The notes under the pieces: model-generated
The model's database searches: none
Told to the model about the DNA's origin: nothing
What the model saw: the letters and a program-made list of their open reading frames with translations, nothing else
Source of the DNA: Kyrpidia tusciae DSM 2912
Lineage (GTDB): Bacteria; Bacillota; Bacilli; Kyrpidiales; Kyrpidiaceae
Direction of reading: 5' to 3'
NCBI RefSeq assembly: GCF_000092905.1
Contig: NC_014098.1
Span: forward strand, 620,001 to 684,000
DNA: 64,000 nt
Program-made: the position numbers and the translations under genes
Shown here: piece after piece, positions 54,390 through 64,000 of the stretch
Layout of the letters: every line of letters starts with the position of its first letter
How positions within the stretch are numbered: position 1 is the first letter of the stretch

Positions 54390-55268
54390 GTGGACTGGGA
54401 TGCGGTGAAACGGCGCAGGATGGCGAGGGACGCCGATGAAGGCGGGAGGGTTTCTCACCGTGCGCAGAACGAACCAAGGGAAGAATGGCCGAGCCCGGAC
54501 GTTGATCGAATCTCCGAATCTCAAGGGGAAAGCGAATCCGGGTGGTCGGCCGGGGCCGGGGAGTTTCGGGCGAATTTTGACGACCGGCTGTGGGCGGATT
54601 GGGAGGACAGGTTTTCGCCAGGGCGGCGGGATGCAGGGTCCCGGAGTTCCAGGTGGCGTTCGAGATGGCGGGACCCGAGGCCAACAGCTGGCCCTGGGCT
54701 CGGAGGGTTGGCGTGGCAGATTCTCGGTGCGGCGGTGCTGGTGGGAGGAGTGTACGTGGCTTTTCACCAACAGGGGGTGTTATCCGACCGAGTCAAAGCG
54801 GTGGCGGAAAAGGCATTGACCGAACAGACCAATTGGAGCAACGTATCAGGGTGGATGCAGGAAGTGGCGGCAGATGGTTTGGCCATTCCCGCGGCGGGTT
54901 CCCAAGGGGGCTCGGTGTGGTCCGCGCCTCTGTCTGGCACTGTGGTGAAGGACTACAGTTCGGACCACCCGTGGGTCGTGCTGGACGGGGTGCCGGGTGC
55001 CGCCGCAGCTGCTGCGGGAAAGGGAGTCGTTGAGCAGGTGGGCCGCAGGGATCCCTTTGGGCTGTACGTGGTTGTGAACCACGGGACCCGGGGAAAGACG
55101 TTATATGGTTCCTTGGGGGATGTGGTGGTAAAAACGGGGGATTACGTTTACTCGGGGCAGTCGCTGGGCCACCTCAGCGCACAGCGGCCAGCCGAGCTCT
55201 TGTTCGGATATATCGTCAATGGTCGATACGCGGATCCCCATGCGGTGTTGGACGGAAAGGGGCGGTGA
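54390..55268 (+). CDS. spoIVFA: SpoIVFA-like M23-fold regulator of SpoIVFB
   Basis: In B. subtilis SpoIVFA holds SpoIVFB inactive in the outer forespore membrane until the sigma-K checkpoint. 292 residues: long charged cytoplasmic N-terminus (about 1-115), one membrane helix (AWQILGAAVLVGGVYVAF), then an M23/LytM-like beta domain (about 190-285, SAPLSGTVVKDY, DPFGLYVVVNHGTRGKTLYG, VKTGDYVYSGQSLG). The zinc ligands of active M23 peptidases are mostly absent, as expected for this family. GTG 54390 has a weak gggag site upstream. The stop is 3 bases before spoIVFB. Confidence 0.88.
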   Translation: MDWDAVKRRRMARDADEGGRVSHRAQNEPREEWPSPDVDRISESQGESESGWSAGAGEFRANFDDRLWADWEDRFSPGRRDAGSRSSRWRSRWRDPRPTAGPGLGGLAWQILGAAVLVGGVYVAFHQQGVLSDRVKAVAEKALTEQTNWSNVSGWMQEVAADGLAIPAAGSQGGSVWSAPLSGTVVKDYSSDHPWVVLDGVPGAAAAAAGKGVVEQVGRRDPFGLYVVVNHGTRGKTLYGSLGDVVVKTGDYVYSGQSLGHLSAQRPAELLFGYIVNGRYADPHAVLDGKGR

Positions 55269-55271
55269 GCG

Positions 55272-56171
55272 ATGGCCGCGGGGGCCGCAGGAAAGGGGAT
55301 GCCGATTCGCGTGCATCCTCTCTTTTTGTTTTTGGTTGCCCTGGCCGTAGCGGCTGGCCTGGTGTGGGAGGTCATCGTCGTTTTCTGTGTCGTGGTGCTC
55401 CACGAATTGGCACATGTCGCCGTGGCTCGCGCCTTTGGGTACCGGATTCGGGAACTCACCCTTCTCCCTTTCGGCGGTGTGGCGATCATTGAAGGGGAAC
55501 CAGGAGCGTGGTCCCTGGGACGGGAGGTATGGATCGCCGCGGCGGGACCACTGGCTAACGGGATTCTGGCGGGGGTGGCCCTGGTCCTGTATTCGGCCCA
55601 GATCTGGTCCGAAGGCTTTGCGGCTTTTTTTGTGCGGGTGAACTTAACGATGATGTTGTTTAACTTACTTCCCGCGCTGCCCCTTGACGGTGGGCGGATC
55701 TGGAGGGCGGTGAGCAGCCGAACTTTCGGGTACGGTAGAGCGGGGGAATTGGCGGTCAACAGCGCCTTTTGGTGCTCGGGTGCTTTGGCGGCCCTGGGCG
55801 CCGGGACCGCGATCTGGGGGGCCCCCCATGTCGGGATGTGGGCCTTGGCCGGGTTTTTGGCAATCACCGCCCGGCAGATTCGCCGGGAGATCCCTTATGA
55901 AGCGGCGAGATGGCTGTATGGCTTCAAGAGGGCCCCGAAGTCCGAACCGCGGATCGTGCGGCCTCTGGCAGTGCATCGCCACATGCGGGCGGGGGAGATC
56001 GCGCGATATTTCGCCCCAGAAGCTTTTCACTTGATTGCGGTGTTGGATGACAAAGGTAAGATTATCTTTATCATTGAAGAACAGGAATTCCTGGATTTTC
56101 TTTTTGCCCCTGGGGGGTTCGGCAAGGCGATCGGCGAATGGCCCGGGGAACCGCCGAACTTTTCCTCCTAA
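55272..56171 (+). CDS. spoIVFB: Stage IV sporulation intramembrane metalloprotease SpoIVFB
   Basis: Site-2-type protease that cleaves pro-sigma-K in the mother cell. 299 residues, about six membrane spans. Zinc motif HELAH in VVVLHELAHVAVARAFGY (about 47-51) and the second metal motif NLLPALPLDGGRIWRA (Asp near 139). The C-terminal part (after about 215) resembles a CBS-like domain that senses ATP. Starts GTGAGCG overlap region right after spoIVFA; ATG 55272 is used. Its presence with gerE means the sigma-K programme operates here. Confidence 0.95.
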   Translation: MAAGAAGKGMPIRVHPLFLFLVALAVAAGLVWEVIVVFCVVVLHELAHVAVARAFGYRIRELTLLPFGGVAIIEGEPGAWSLGREVWIAAAGPLANGILAGVALVLYSAQIWSEGFAAFFVRVNLTMMLFNLLPALPLDGGRIWRAVSSRTFGYGRAGELAVNSAFWCSGALAALGAGTAIWGAPHVGMWALAGFLAITARQIRREIPYEAARWLYGFKRAPKSEPRIVRPLAVHRHMRAGEIARYFAPEAFHLIAVLDDKGKIIFIIEEQEFLDFLFAPGGFGKAIGEWPGEPPNFSS

Positions 56172-56336
56172 CCTCGGCGCTCCGGGTGCGCCGTACGCCA
56201 CCGTATTCGCTTCCCACTTTCATTGCTTTGCTCGCTTGTCGATCTTATCGACACCCCGGAGAAGCATCGGGCTCTGTATGAACAAGGGCCGGAAATAGCC
56301 GGGAACGGGACCCCGGTGGCCGGTGAAATCGCCGGT

Positions 56337-56366
56337 TTGACATGGTCTCCCGGCATCTGATAGGAT
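56337..56366 (+). promoter_or_regulatory. Promoter of rplU-prp-rpmA
   Basis: TTGACA (56337-56342), 18-bp spacer, TAGGAT (56361-56366). The 165 bases between the spoIVFB stop and this promoter hold no gene. Confidence 0.7.
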
Positions 56367-56372
56367 GGGGAG

Positions 56373-56477
56373 GTAGGTGTGCGCGGGTGTGCACCACAAC
56401 CACTTGTCCCGGGTTTGGCAAACGCCGCGAGGGCGGCTGCCCGGTGCAGTGAGTCTGGGTGTAAGGGGGTGCAGGGA
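56373..56477 (+). ncRNA. Putative L21 leader RNA
   Basis: About 100-nt leader before rplU with two predicted stems: GGTGTGC pairing with GTGCACC (with G-T pairs) near the start and GCCG-cgaggg-CGGC further on. Its place corresponds to the L21 leader known upstream of rplU in Firmicutes, thought to be used for autoregulation. I have not matched the consensus base by base. Confidence 0.4.
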
Positions 56478-56789
56478 ATGTACGCAGTCATGCAAACCGG
56501 CGGAAAACAGTACCGGGTTGAAGTCGGCGATGTCATTTATGTGGAAAAATTGCCGGTGGACGAAGGGGCCGAGCTGGAGATTCCCGAGGTTCTTTTGCTA
56601 GGTAAGGATGACGGAGTGGTGATCGGCACTCCGTTGGTACCAGGCGCGAAGGTCAAGGCCAGTGTCCTGAAACAAGGCAAGGCGAAAAAGATCATCGTGT
56701 ACAAGTACAAGCCCAAGAAAAATTATCGGCGCAAGTACGGACACCGCCAGCCGTGGACGAAATTGCGGATCGAGGCGATCGAGGGTTGA
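56478..56789 (+). CDS. rplU: 50S ribosomal protein L21
   Basis: 103 residues; begins [20 protein letters not shown] and ends with the basic [20 protein letters not shown] segment typical of L21. Binds 23S rRNA near L20. ATG 56478 follows a weak gcaggga; the in-frame region upstream is leader. The stop codon TGA overlaps the TTG start of prp. Confidence 0.97.
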   Translation: MYAVMQTGGKQYRVEVGDVIYVEKLPVDEGAELEIPEVLLLGKDDGVVIGTPLVPGAKVKASVLKQGKAKKIIVYKYKPKKNYRRKYGHRQPWTKLRIEAIEG

Positions 56790-57136
56790 TCCGGGTAAAG
56801 GTTCAACGGGACCGGCGAGGACGAATTCGTCGGCTCAAGGTCAGCGGCCACGCCGGTTGGTCGGAGGCCGGCCAAGATATTGTTTGTGCGGCGGTGTCGG
56901 CTCTGACTCTCAACCTCGTGAACAGCTGCCAGAGCCTGTTAGGCGTCTCGTTGCCGGCCACGGCGAGAAACGGCTTTCTCGACTTGGACGTTCCCCCGGA
57001 CTTGCCCGATGAGATTTCGGATCAGGTACAGCTGCTCTTGGAAAGTTGCGTATTCGGTCTGTGGCAGACCGCCGTTCAATATCGCCATCACGTCACCATG
57101 TCTGGAGAGGTGAAAGGGAGGTGGAACGCATGCTAA
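56786..57136 (+). CDS. prp: Ribosomal-processing cysteine protease Prp
   Basis: Removes the short N-terminal extension of ribosomal protein L27 in Firmicutes. 116 residues. The catalytic His and Cys are in [23 protein letters not shown] 56786 overlaps the rplU stop (TTGA), so translation is coupled. The end overlaps rpmA by 7 bases. The target site is visible in the neighbouring L27 (see rpmA). Corresponds to ysxB. Confidence 0.93.
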   Translation: MIRVKVQRDRRGRIRRLKVSGHAGWSEAGQDIVCAAVSALTLNLVNSCQSLLGVSLPATARNGFLDLDVPPDLPDEISDQVQLLLESCVFGLWQTAVQYRHHVTMSGEVKGRWNAC

Positions 57137-57426
57137 AGTGGGATTTGCAGTTGTTCGCGACGAAAAAGGGCGTCGGGAGCACCCGAAACGGCCGGGACAG
57201 CATTTCGAAGCGCTTGGGAGTCAAGCGTCATGACGGGCAGTTTGTCACGGCGGGCAGTATCCTCGTTCGCCAGCGGGGAACGAAGATCTACCCGGGAATG
57301 AACGTCGGACGGGGCGGAGACGACACCCTGTTTGCCAAAGTGGACGGTTTGGTCAAGTTTGAACGGGCTGGGCGGGATCGCAAGAAAGTGAGTGTGTATC
57401 CGAGAGAAAATGCGGCTGGAGTTTGA
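57130..57426 (+). CDS. rpmA: 50S ribosomal protein L27 with Prp-cleavable N-terminus
   Basis: 98 residues. It begins [18 protein letters not shown]: the MLxxxLQxFAxKKG pattern means that Prp removes the first residues (cut after LQLF) before L27 can reach the peptidyl transferase centre. The rest ([38 protein letters not shown]) is standard L27. ATG 57130 follows gggaggtgg. Last gene of the rplU-prp-rpmA operon; terminator downstream. Confidence 0.97.
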   Translation: MLKWDLQLFATKKGVGSTRNGRDSISKRLGVKRHDGQFVTAGSILVRQRGTKIYPGMNVGRGGDDTLFAKVDGLVKFERAGRDRKKVSVYPRENAAGV

Positions 57427-57530
57427 TCGCGCCTTGGGAGCCCTTGGCGGCGACGGCGCCACTGACGGATTCTTCGCGCTTCCGGCGGATGAGAGAAGAC
57501 TTTCGAGGCCGCGGTGGATCAAAGATATCG

Positions 57531-57560
57531 AAGGCGCTCTTCGGAGCGCTTTTCTTTTTG
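57531..57560 (+). terminator. Terminator after rpmA
   Basis: GCGCTC-TTCG-GAGCGC (57534-57549), a stable UUCG-type hairpin, followed by TTTTCTTTTT. Confidence 0.9.
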
Positions 57561-57660
57561 ACTTTTTGTCGGGCATTTGATATCTCAGGTGTCAGGCCGC
57601 AGTTCGGGGCGAGAGGAGGTTGAATACAGCTTTTGGCGTTCTACGAAGAAGAGAAGTGAT

Positions 57661-57690
57661 TTGCCGAAAATCAACGTCACCTGATAGAAT
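57661..57690 (+). promoter_or_regulatory. Promoter of tnpA
   Basis: TTGCCG (57661-57666), 18-bp spacer, TAGAAT (57685-57690) with extended TG in front. Confidence 0.55.
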
Positions 57691-57711
57691 CTGATATAGG
57701 ATGATGTTCAG

Positions 57712-58138
57712 GTGAAGCTCTATTCGATTCGAGAGTTTGCGGAGAAACTCGGCGTCAGCGTCTCCACTCTTCGAGCGTGGGACAGGGAAGGCAAGCTGGT
57801 GCCTTTGCGAACTCCTACCAACAAGCGCAGATACACCGAGGATATGTTCTATCAGGCGTTAGGAATCGGGAAACGAAAAGAAAAAAAGAAAACGGTCATT
57901 TACGCCCGGGTGTCTTCTGCGGGCAAAAACCGGACCTGGAGAACCAGTTGCGTTTCCTGAAGGAATTTGCGGCCGGAAAGGGCCTCACCATTGACGAGAT
58001 TTTCGTATTGTCCAGCATTTTGCAACAAAACTCTACGGGTCACGAACCTACAGGGCGCGGAAACTGACCAAAGTCGTTCGGGAGGAACTATCCGGTGCGA
58101 CAGACGATCCGACAAAAGAGCCTGCCGCTGAATCGTGA
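57712..58138 (+). pseudogene. tnpA: IS607-family serine recombinase TnpA, frameshifted and internally deleted
   Basis: Pieces of one recombinase lie in three frames. From GTG 57712: a MerR-like HTH (YSIREFAEKLGVSVSTLRAW) and the catalytic-serine strand VIYARVSS. Near 57925 the frame shifts and continues QKPDLENQLRFLKEFAAGKG to about 58000. A third frame (57995-58138) gives the typical C-terminal helix RIVQHFATKLYGSRTYRARK then LTKVVREEL. Between the last two pieces about 85 residues of the resolvase core are missing. The enzyme cannot be active, so the element could move only with help from another copy. Confidence 0.85.
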
Positions 58139-59528
58139 GAAATGGAGGCAGATCGTCGAAGTGGCCGAGGCGTATTCCCGGCAGAAGGACGCCTTCTTGG
58201 TGGAGTACGCGCAGGTGAAGTCCCTCAAGGATCTGGGGTATAAACGGAGAATTCGAGATGAACGGGTGGCCGCCGGGTTTGTGAGTCCCTTCGGGCTTCA
58301 GGCCCGGCAGTGGAAGATGGCCTTGGAAGACGCCTTATGGACCTTGGAGCGACAGTGGGAAGCGGCGATTGCCGAGGTGCGGGACCGTCTTCACCGCAAC
58401 GAGGGGTTAACCCCGAAGGAACGGGATTACGCCTTCTGGTTGCTGGACAAGTTCGAGGATAGGCCCCGGGATTGGAGAAAGATTGAGGCGATTTTTCGGG
58501 ATGAGGATCTGGCCGGGAAAAAGACCGAATTGGAGCCGGCCGGGCGGAAGAAGATCCGCCACGGGCTGAAGCGGCTGTTTCGCCGGGTCCTGGGAAAGAG
58601 GCCGCGGGTCAGGAAAGCCCGGAGTTTTGTTGTGGACCAGCAGATGTACCGAGTGTTCATGGTGGGCAACCGGCAGTATGTGGCGGTGATGGGGTTGTCC
58701 CCGGGAAAAAGGATCGTGATCCCCCTTGCCGGGATTCACAAGCTGAGGGGCAATCTGCGGGTGGTTCTGCTGCCGGACGAACAGGCGGTGGAGATTCATA
58801 TGAGCCGGGAGCCGAAGACCTACCCGGCCGGGGAGGAAGAGGCGGGAATCGACCTGGGAGTCACCGAAGTTCTGACGGACGACTCGGGGAAGAAGTATCG
58901 GCCGGAGTACGGCCAGGCCCTGCAAGAGATGTCGGAACACGTGCTGGACAAAGGACGGGAACGCCAGAAGCTGTGGGCGTTGTATCGCAAAAACCGGGAG
59001 CGGGACCCGGGAAAGGCCCGGCGAATTCGGCGGCACAACCTGGGGCTGGTGAAACAGCACAAGCGACACAGGCGGTACCGGGCGTGGTGCGAGAACGAGA
59101 TCAACCGGGCGTTTCGGGCGTTTTTTCGGGAACGCCGGCCGAGGGTGATCGCCTACGAAGATTTGTCCCACCTGCGGGGGAAGGCGAGGAACAAGGGGCT
59201 GTCCCGCAAGGTGAGCCAGTGGCAACGGCAGGCGATCCGGGAGCGACTGGAATACTTGTGCCATGTTTATTCCATAACCGATCCGGGACCGGTGAACGCC
59301 GCTTATACGAGCCAGACCTGTCCCTGTCCCGGATGCGGCTGGGTGGACAGCAAGAACCGCAACGGCGATTCGTTCCGGTGCCAAAAGTGCGGATATGAAG
59401 GAGATGCGGACCATGTGGCGGCGACCAATGTGAAGGGGCGTCTTCGCGACCAGGAGATCACAAAGTACACCCCACACAAAGAAGTCAAAAGAATTTTGCT
59501 GAAGCGCTACTGGGAGAACCACGCATGA
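58095..59528 (+). CDS. tnpB: TnpB RNA-guided nuclease (IS607-associated)
   Basis: 477 residues, intact. TnpB proteins are RNA-guided DNA nucleases related to Cas12. RuvC acids are in place: Asp253 in AGIDLGVTEVL, Glu355 in VIAYEDLSHLRG and Asp439 in EGDADHVAATN. A zinc ribbon of four Cys lies between the last two (CPCPGCG ... FRCQKCG). The N-terminal about 200 residues are basic and should bind the omega RNA. GTG 58095 has GGGAGGA 8 bases upstream and lies inside the tnpA remnant. The preserved reading frame beside a dead recombinase is notable. Confidence 0.9.
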   Translation: MRQTIRQKSLPLNREKWRQIVEVAEAYSRQKDAFLVEYAQVKSLKDLGYKRRIRDERVAAGFVSPFGLQARQWKMALEDALWTLERQWEAAIAEVRDRLHRNEGLTPKERDYAFWLLDKFEDRPRDWRKIEAIFRDEDLAGKKTELEPAGRKKIRHGLKRLFRRVLGKRPRVRKARSFVVDQQMYRVFMVGNRQYVAVMGLSPGKRIVIPLAGIHKLRGNLRVVLLPDEQAVEIHMSREPKTYPAGEEEAGIDLGVTEVLTDDSGKKYRPEYGQALQEMSEHVLDKGRERQKLWALYRKNRERDPGKARRIRRHNLGLVKQHKRHRRYRAWCENEINRAFRAFFRERRPRVIAYEDLSHLRGKARNKGLSRKVSQWQRQAIRERLEYLCHVYSITDPGPVNAAYTSQTCPCPGCGWVDSKNRNGDSFRCQKCGYEGDADHVAATNVKGRLRDQEITKYTPHKEVKRILLKRYWENHA

Positions 59529-59940
59529 ATGAATCAGAGTTCCCGGGATGTTCCCGGGAGGACGGGACAGGGACAGGCCGGGCGGGAGAAAGACCGTGAG
59601 GGCGTGCGGGGGTTGGCGAAGGCCGCACGGAACACGGCTTTGACGATGAGGCGCAAGCGGAGCGCCGCCGGGTGGCTGATCCTGGGGGGTTCGGCAAAAC
59701 GGCCTTCCGGGTTGGCGAAAGCGATCCCTGTCCTGCCGGTGGGAGACGCGCAAGCGTCGAGGGACCACCCCGCCGTTTGGAAACTGTCGGTGTCGGGCGC
59801 TGGTCGGCGGACGGCCTGATGGTACTGTTTCGGGCGGGACTCCAGATGCTCGGCCCCAGGGCCTCGCCAATCGGGTCTTCGGGGAGCAGCCAGCCTCTCG
59901 GAGAGCGTAAACTGTTTTGCTGTCAAGTCTGTCAATGTTT
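59480..59940 (+). ncRNA. Candidate omega RNA region at the tnpB 3' end
   Basis: TnpB guide RNAs are normally made from the 3' end of tnpB and the DNA after it. Here some 400 non-coding bases follow the gene and are rich in stems: CCCGGG-atgtt-CCCGGG (59542-59558), GGCGC-aagcgga-GCGCC (59650-59666), and GACGC-gcaa-GCGTC (59745-59758). No gene is seen in this stretch. The scaffold and guide boundaries cannot be set from sequence alone. Confidence 0.45.
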
Positions 59941-60020
59941 GATAGAAGGTGATAGCAAAAATGAAACAGATGGGGCCTTCGCGTCGAATCCACACAGAGA
60001 TGCGGAAAGGAGGGAGACCG

Positions 60021-62034
<2,014 letters not shown>

Positions 62035-62037
62035 GCC

Positions 62038-62064
62038 GGAAGATCCCACGAGTCCGGATCTTCC
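62038..62064. terminator. Hairpin between convergent obg and namA
   Basis: GGAAGATCC (62038-62046) pairs perfectly with GGATCTTCC (62056-62064). It has no T-run on either side but lies where both transcripts should end. Confidence 0.5.
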
Positions 62065-62103
62065 GCCTGACTGACCTCGGATGCGCCATGGGCCTGCCAC
62101 AGG

Positions 62104-63132
62104 TTAGAGACGGTAGGCTCGTTCGTAGGCTTTTGGAGTGAGGGGCGAGCCACCCAGCGTTAGACTGGCTTCATTGGCCCAGTACGGGTTGCGAAGCATG
62201 CCCCGCCCCACGGCGACCAAATCTGCTTTTTCCTCTTCGATAACCCGATTCGCGAGCCTGGGGTCCTGCAGTTTCCCCACTGCGATAACCGGCACCCCCA
62301 GGGCGCGACGGATGGTGTGGGCGTATTCGACCTGGTAACCGGGCTCAGCGCCGGGGACGCCCCCGGATCCGATGGGACCCTCGCCGCCCGAGGAGACGTG
62401 GAAAAGGTCCACCCCTGCCTCTCGATATCTTCGGCAGAATTCCACCGATTGTTCGAGCCCGTATCCTCCGTCTACATATTCCACGGCGGAAATGCGCATG
62501 AAGATCGGCATGGATTCCGGCAACACACGTCTTGCCGCTTTGATCACTTCAACGCCAAAAAGCAGCCGGTCTTGTCCGTACTCGTCCGTCCGGCGGTTTG
62601 TCAGCGGCGAGTGAAATTGGTGAATCAAATACCCGTGGGCGCCGTGGATCTCGATGGCGTCGACCCCGGCTTCGAGAGCCCGGCGGAAGGCCGCTTCGAA
62701 CTTTGCGACCATGTTGCGGACTTCCTCCGTGGTCAGCTGCCGGGGGGCCTTGTAACGGTCCGAAAAACGAATCGGGGAGGGAGCCACCGGAGTGGGGGCA
62801 TCCTCCGCTTTTCGACCCGCATGGCCAATTTGGATCGCGACTTTGCTCCCATAAGCGTGACAGGCATCGATCACCCGGCGAAAGGCGGGGACTTGGTCAT
62901 CGCTCCACAAACCGAGATCGTAGTCGGTCAGCCGACCATCCGGCTCTACGTCGGTCATCTCGATGATGATCAACCCGGCGCCGCCCACCGCCCGGCTTGT
63001 GTAGTGAACGAAATGCCAGTCGTTCGGTTTTCCGTCTTTTGCAGTCACCGAGTACTGGCACATGGGAGGCATGACCACCCGGTTGCGAAGGGTGAGGTTC
63101 TTAATTGTAAACGGCTCGAATAAGGTAGGCAC
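62104..63132 (-). CDS. namA: NADPH dehydrogenase, old yellow enzyme family (YqjM/NamA-like)
   Basis: FMN-dependent ene reductase, reducing activated C=C bonds of unsaturated aldehydes, ketones and similar xenobiotics with NADPH. 342 residues, TIM barrel. Features of the YqjM class: Cys in RVVMPPMCQYS (about 26), His-x-x-His-type substrate ligands in GAHGYLIHQFHSP, and QIGHAGRKAED. GTG 63132 on the reverse strand has gggaggg 8 bases upstream. It stands alone, convergent with obg. A palindrome in its promoter suggests a repressor. Confidence 0.94.
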   Translation of the reverse strand: MPTLFEPFTIKNLTLRNRVVMPPMCQYSVTAKDGKPNDWHFVHYTSRAVGGAGLIIIEMTDVEPDGRLTDYDLGLWSDDQVPAFRRVIDACHAYGSKVAIQIGHAGRKAEDAPTPVAPSPIRFSDRYKAPRQLTTEEVRNMVAKFEAAFRRALEAGVDAIEIHGAHGYLIHQFHSPLTNRRTDEYGQDRLLFGVEVIKAARRVLPESMPIFMRISAVEYVDGGYGLEQSVEFCRRYREAGVDLFHVSSGGEGPIGSGGVPGAEPGYQVEYAHTIRRALGVPVIAVGKLQDPRLANRVIEEEKADLVAVGRGMLRNPYWANEASLTLGGSPLTPKAYERAYRL

Positions 63133-63177
63133 AGACTTCCCTCCCGCTATGTAGGGTCTCGGTGGTTCATGTTTCGA

Positions 63178-63199
63178 GTATACCGCTTCTTGGCAAGAA
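63178..63199 (-). promoter_or_regulatory. namA promoter -10 with palindromic operator
   Basis: On the reverse strand TATACT (63183-63178) is the likely -10. Four bases upstream lies TTCTTGCCAAGAA (63199-63187), a perfect odd palindrome in the place of the spacer, typical for a repressor site. Confidence 0.5.
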
Positions 63200-63388
63200 T
63201 CGAAACGGCCCTCCCGAGGTCGACCGGGTTCTAGGTCAAACCCCGTTGAAAGGCGTGCGGGGGTTCCGGAGTTTCCCCCGGCCTCCAGGGATCCGAGGGG
63301 ATTTTATCCGGTGTGTCCCCAACAAGTGGCGATTCGCTGTGTTTTCGCGCATTGGTGCGGCCGGCTACCGGAAAAAAGGAATCTTTTG

Positions 63389-63394
63389 TATAAT
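63389..63394 (+). promoter_or_regulatory. -10 element of the last gene
   Basis: Perfect TATAAT 26 bases before the ATG at 63420; no good -35. The divergent region 63133-63388 holds the namA promoter and no further gene. Confidence 0.5.
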
Positions 63395-63419
63395 CGGGGC
63401 GAAGGGAGGTGTCCACGAA

Positions 63420-64000
63420 ATGGTTTCTTTTGGACTCGTCGGCCCCGGTGCCTTTGGACGATTCGTGTTGTCCGCAGTGGCGCCGATCCCCGATTTGCGC
63501 CTCCGATGGGTGAAGAGCCGGGGCGGGGATTCCGCGGAACAGGGAGCCGCACAATGGCGGGAGGCCCGGCGGGAGCAGGGCCTTTCTCAAGATCCTGTGC
63601 AGAAGATCACAGGAGAAGGGGCCGGATGGCCAGAGGAACCGGTGGATGTGGTGGTTGTTGCGACTCCACCTGACCTGCAACCGGTGTACGCCGAAAAGGC
63701 TTTGAGGCAAGGAGCGGCTGTGTTCTTGGAGAAACCCGGGGCTCTGGACCCAAAACGGCTGAAGGAAGTGGCCCTGGTCGCCCGGATGAGAAAGCTCCCG
63801 GCGGTGATGGACTTTGTCATGCGGTACAATCCGCTGGTCGAGCTCTTGCGCCGGATTGTCGAGACCGGAAAGGTGGGGCTGCCCGAGCGCGTTCAGATGG
63901 AAAACTGGGCCGGGGGAGGAATGCCCGAAGATCATTGGTTTTGGGATCCGAGGCGAAGTGGGGGCATTTTGGTCGAACACGGGGTTCATTTCTTTGATAT
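63420..64000 (+). CDS. Gfo/Idh/MocA-family oxidoreductase, cut by window end
   Basis: NAD(P)-dependent oxidoreductase; substrate unknown. From ATG 63420 with AAGGGAGGTG at 63402-63411. The N-terminal Rossmann fold is seen in FGLVGPGAFGRFVLSAV, VVVVATPPDLQPVYAEKAL, AVFLEKPGALDP (with the EKP motif of the family) and MDFVMRYNPLVELL. The visible 193 residues run off the end of the window at HGVHFFD, with no stop. Divergent from namA. Confidence 0.85.
   Translation, partial: MVSFGLVGPGAFGRFVLSAVAPIPDLRLRWVKSRGGDSAEQGAAQWREARREQGLSQDPVQKITGEGAGWPEEPVDVVVVATPPDLQPVYAEKALRQGAAVFLEKPGALDPKRLKEVALVARMRKLPAVMDFVMRYNPLVELLRRIVETGKVGLPERVQMENWAGGGMPEDHWFWDPRRSGGILVEHGVHFFD

Larger units (their letters stand above)
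57570..59960 (+). mobile_element. IS607-type element with broken tnpA and intact tnpB (ends approximate)
   Basis: Carries the IS607 gene pair: a MerR-HTH serine recombinase (tnpA, broken) and tnpB. It separates rpmA from spo0B, which are neighbours in B. subtilis. IS607 elements have no terminal inverted repeats and make no target duplication, so the limits are set only by the rpmA terminator and the spo0B start. Near each side a similar 15-mer occurs as a direct repeat (TGATAGAATCTGATA at 57682 and TGATAGAAGGTGATA at 59940). Confidence 0.7.

Overview
The window is a GC-rich stretch of chromosome from an endospore-forming Bacillota (Firmicutes). The evidence is a dense set of sporulation and germination genes (gerE, gerM, lonB, spoVID, ysxE-like, spoIVFA, spoIVFB, spo0B), strong Shine-Dalgarno sites of the AAGGAGG type, frequent GTG/TTG starts, sigma-A type promoters, and lysine and SAM riboswitches. 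Gene order follows the Bacillus subtilis segment uvrC-lysC-sdhCAB-gerE-ysmB-gerM-rdgB-tig-clpX-lonB-lonA-ysxC-hemAX..L-spoVID-ysxE-valS-folC ... maf-radC-mreBCD-minCD-spoIVFAB-rplU-prp-rpmA-spo0B-obg. The high GC and the extra genes suggest the Alicyclobacillaceae (a Kyrpidia-like organism); this is inference, not proof.

Layout. 1-4500: a radical SAM protein, a frameshifted small membrane protein, uvrC and an acetyl-CoA synthetase gene cut off after its AMP-binding signature. 4500-8000: a lysine riboswitch with aspartokinase (which has a clear internal start for a beta subunit), a convergent DUF190 gene, and a SAM-I riboswitch in front of metX. 8150-14330: sdhCAB, gerE, a MarR regulator, gerM and rdgB. 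14370-14720: tRNA-Gly(TCC) and tRNA-Arg(TCT). 14750-24640: tig, clpP, clpX, lonB, lonA and engB. A complete insertion sequence (19884-21580, 15-bp inverted repeats, 5-bp target duplication) sits exactly in the lonB stop codon.

24680-33560 is a tetrapyrrole operon: hemA, hemX, a sirC-type precorrin-2 dehydrogenase, hemC, a cobA-hemD fusion, hemB, a fused siroheme decarboxylase (ahbA-ahbB type) and hemL. Together these make uroporphyrinogen III, convert it to sirohydrochlorin, and then decarboxylate siroheme. This is the layout expected for siroheme-dependent heme (or heme d1) synthesis rather than the coproporphyrin route usual in Firmicutes.

33690-38000 holds spoVID, two tandem degenerate CotS/YsxE-like genes and small membrane proteins. 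38000-44670 holds valS (no T-box), folC, murC and an isolated pilT. 44900-48900 holds a DUF348/G5/3D-domain protein, a SPOR protein, a DUF4321 protein, maf and radC. 49000-57430 is the cell shape, division, sporulation and ribosome block: mreBCD, minCD, rodA, spoIVFA, spoIVFB, rplU, prp and rpmA.

57560-59960 is an IS607-type element between rpmA and spo0B. Its serine recombinase gene is broken by a frameshift and an internal deletion, but its TnpB nuclease gene is intact and is followed by about 400 nt of structured non-coding DNA that could contain an omega RNA. The window ends with spo0B (with an unusual N-terminal membrane hairpin), obg, a convergent namA-type ene reductase and the start of a Gfo/Idh/MocA oxidoreductase.

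Most long reverse-strand open frames opposite these genes are GC-rich mirror frames and are not annotated.
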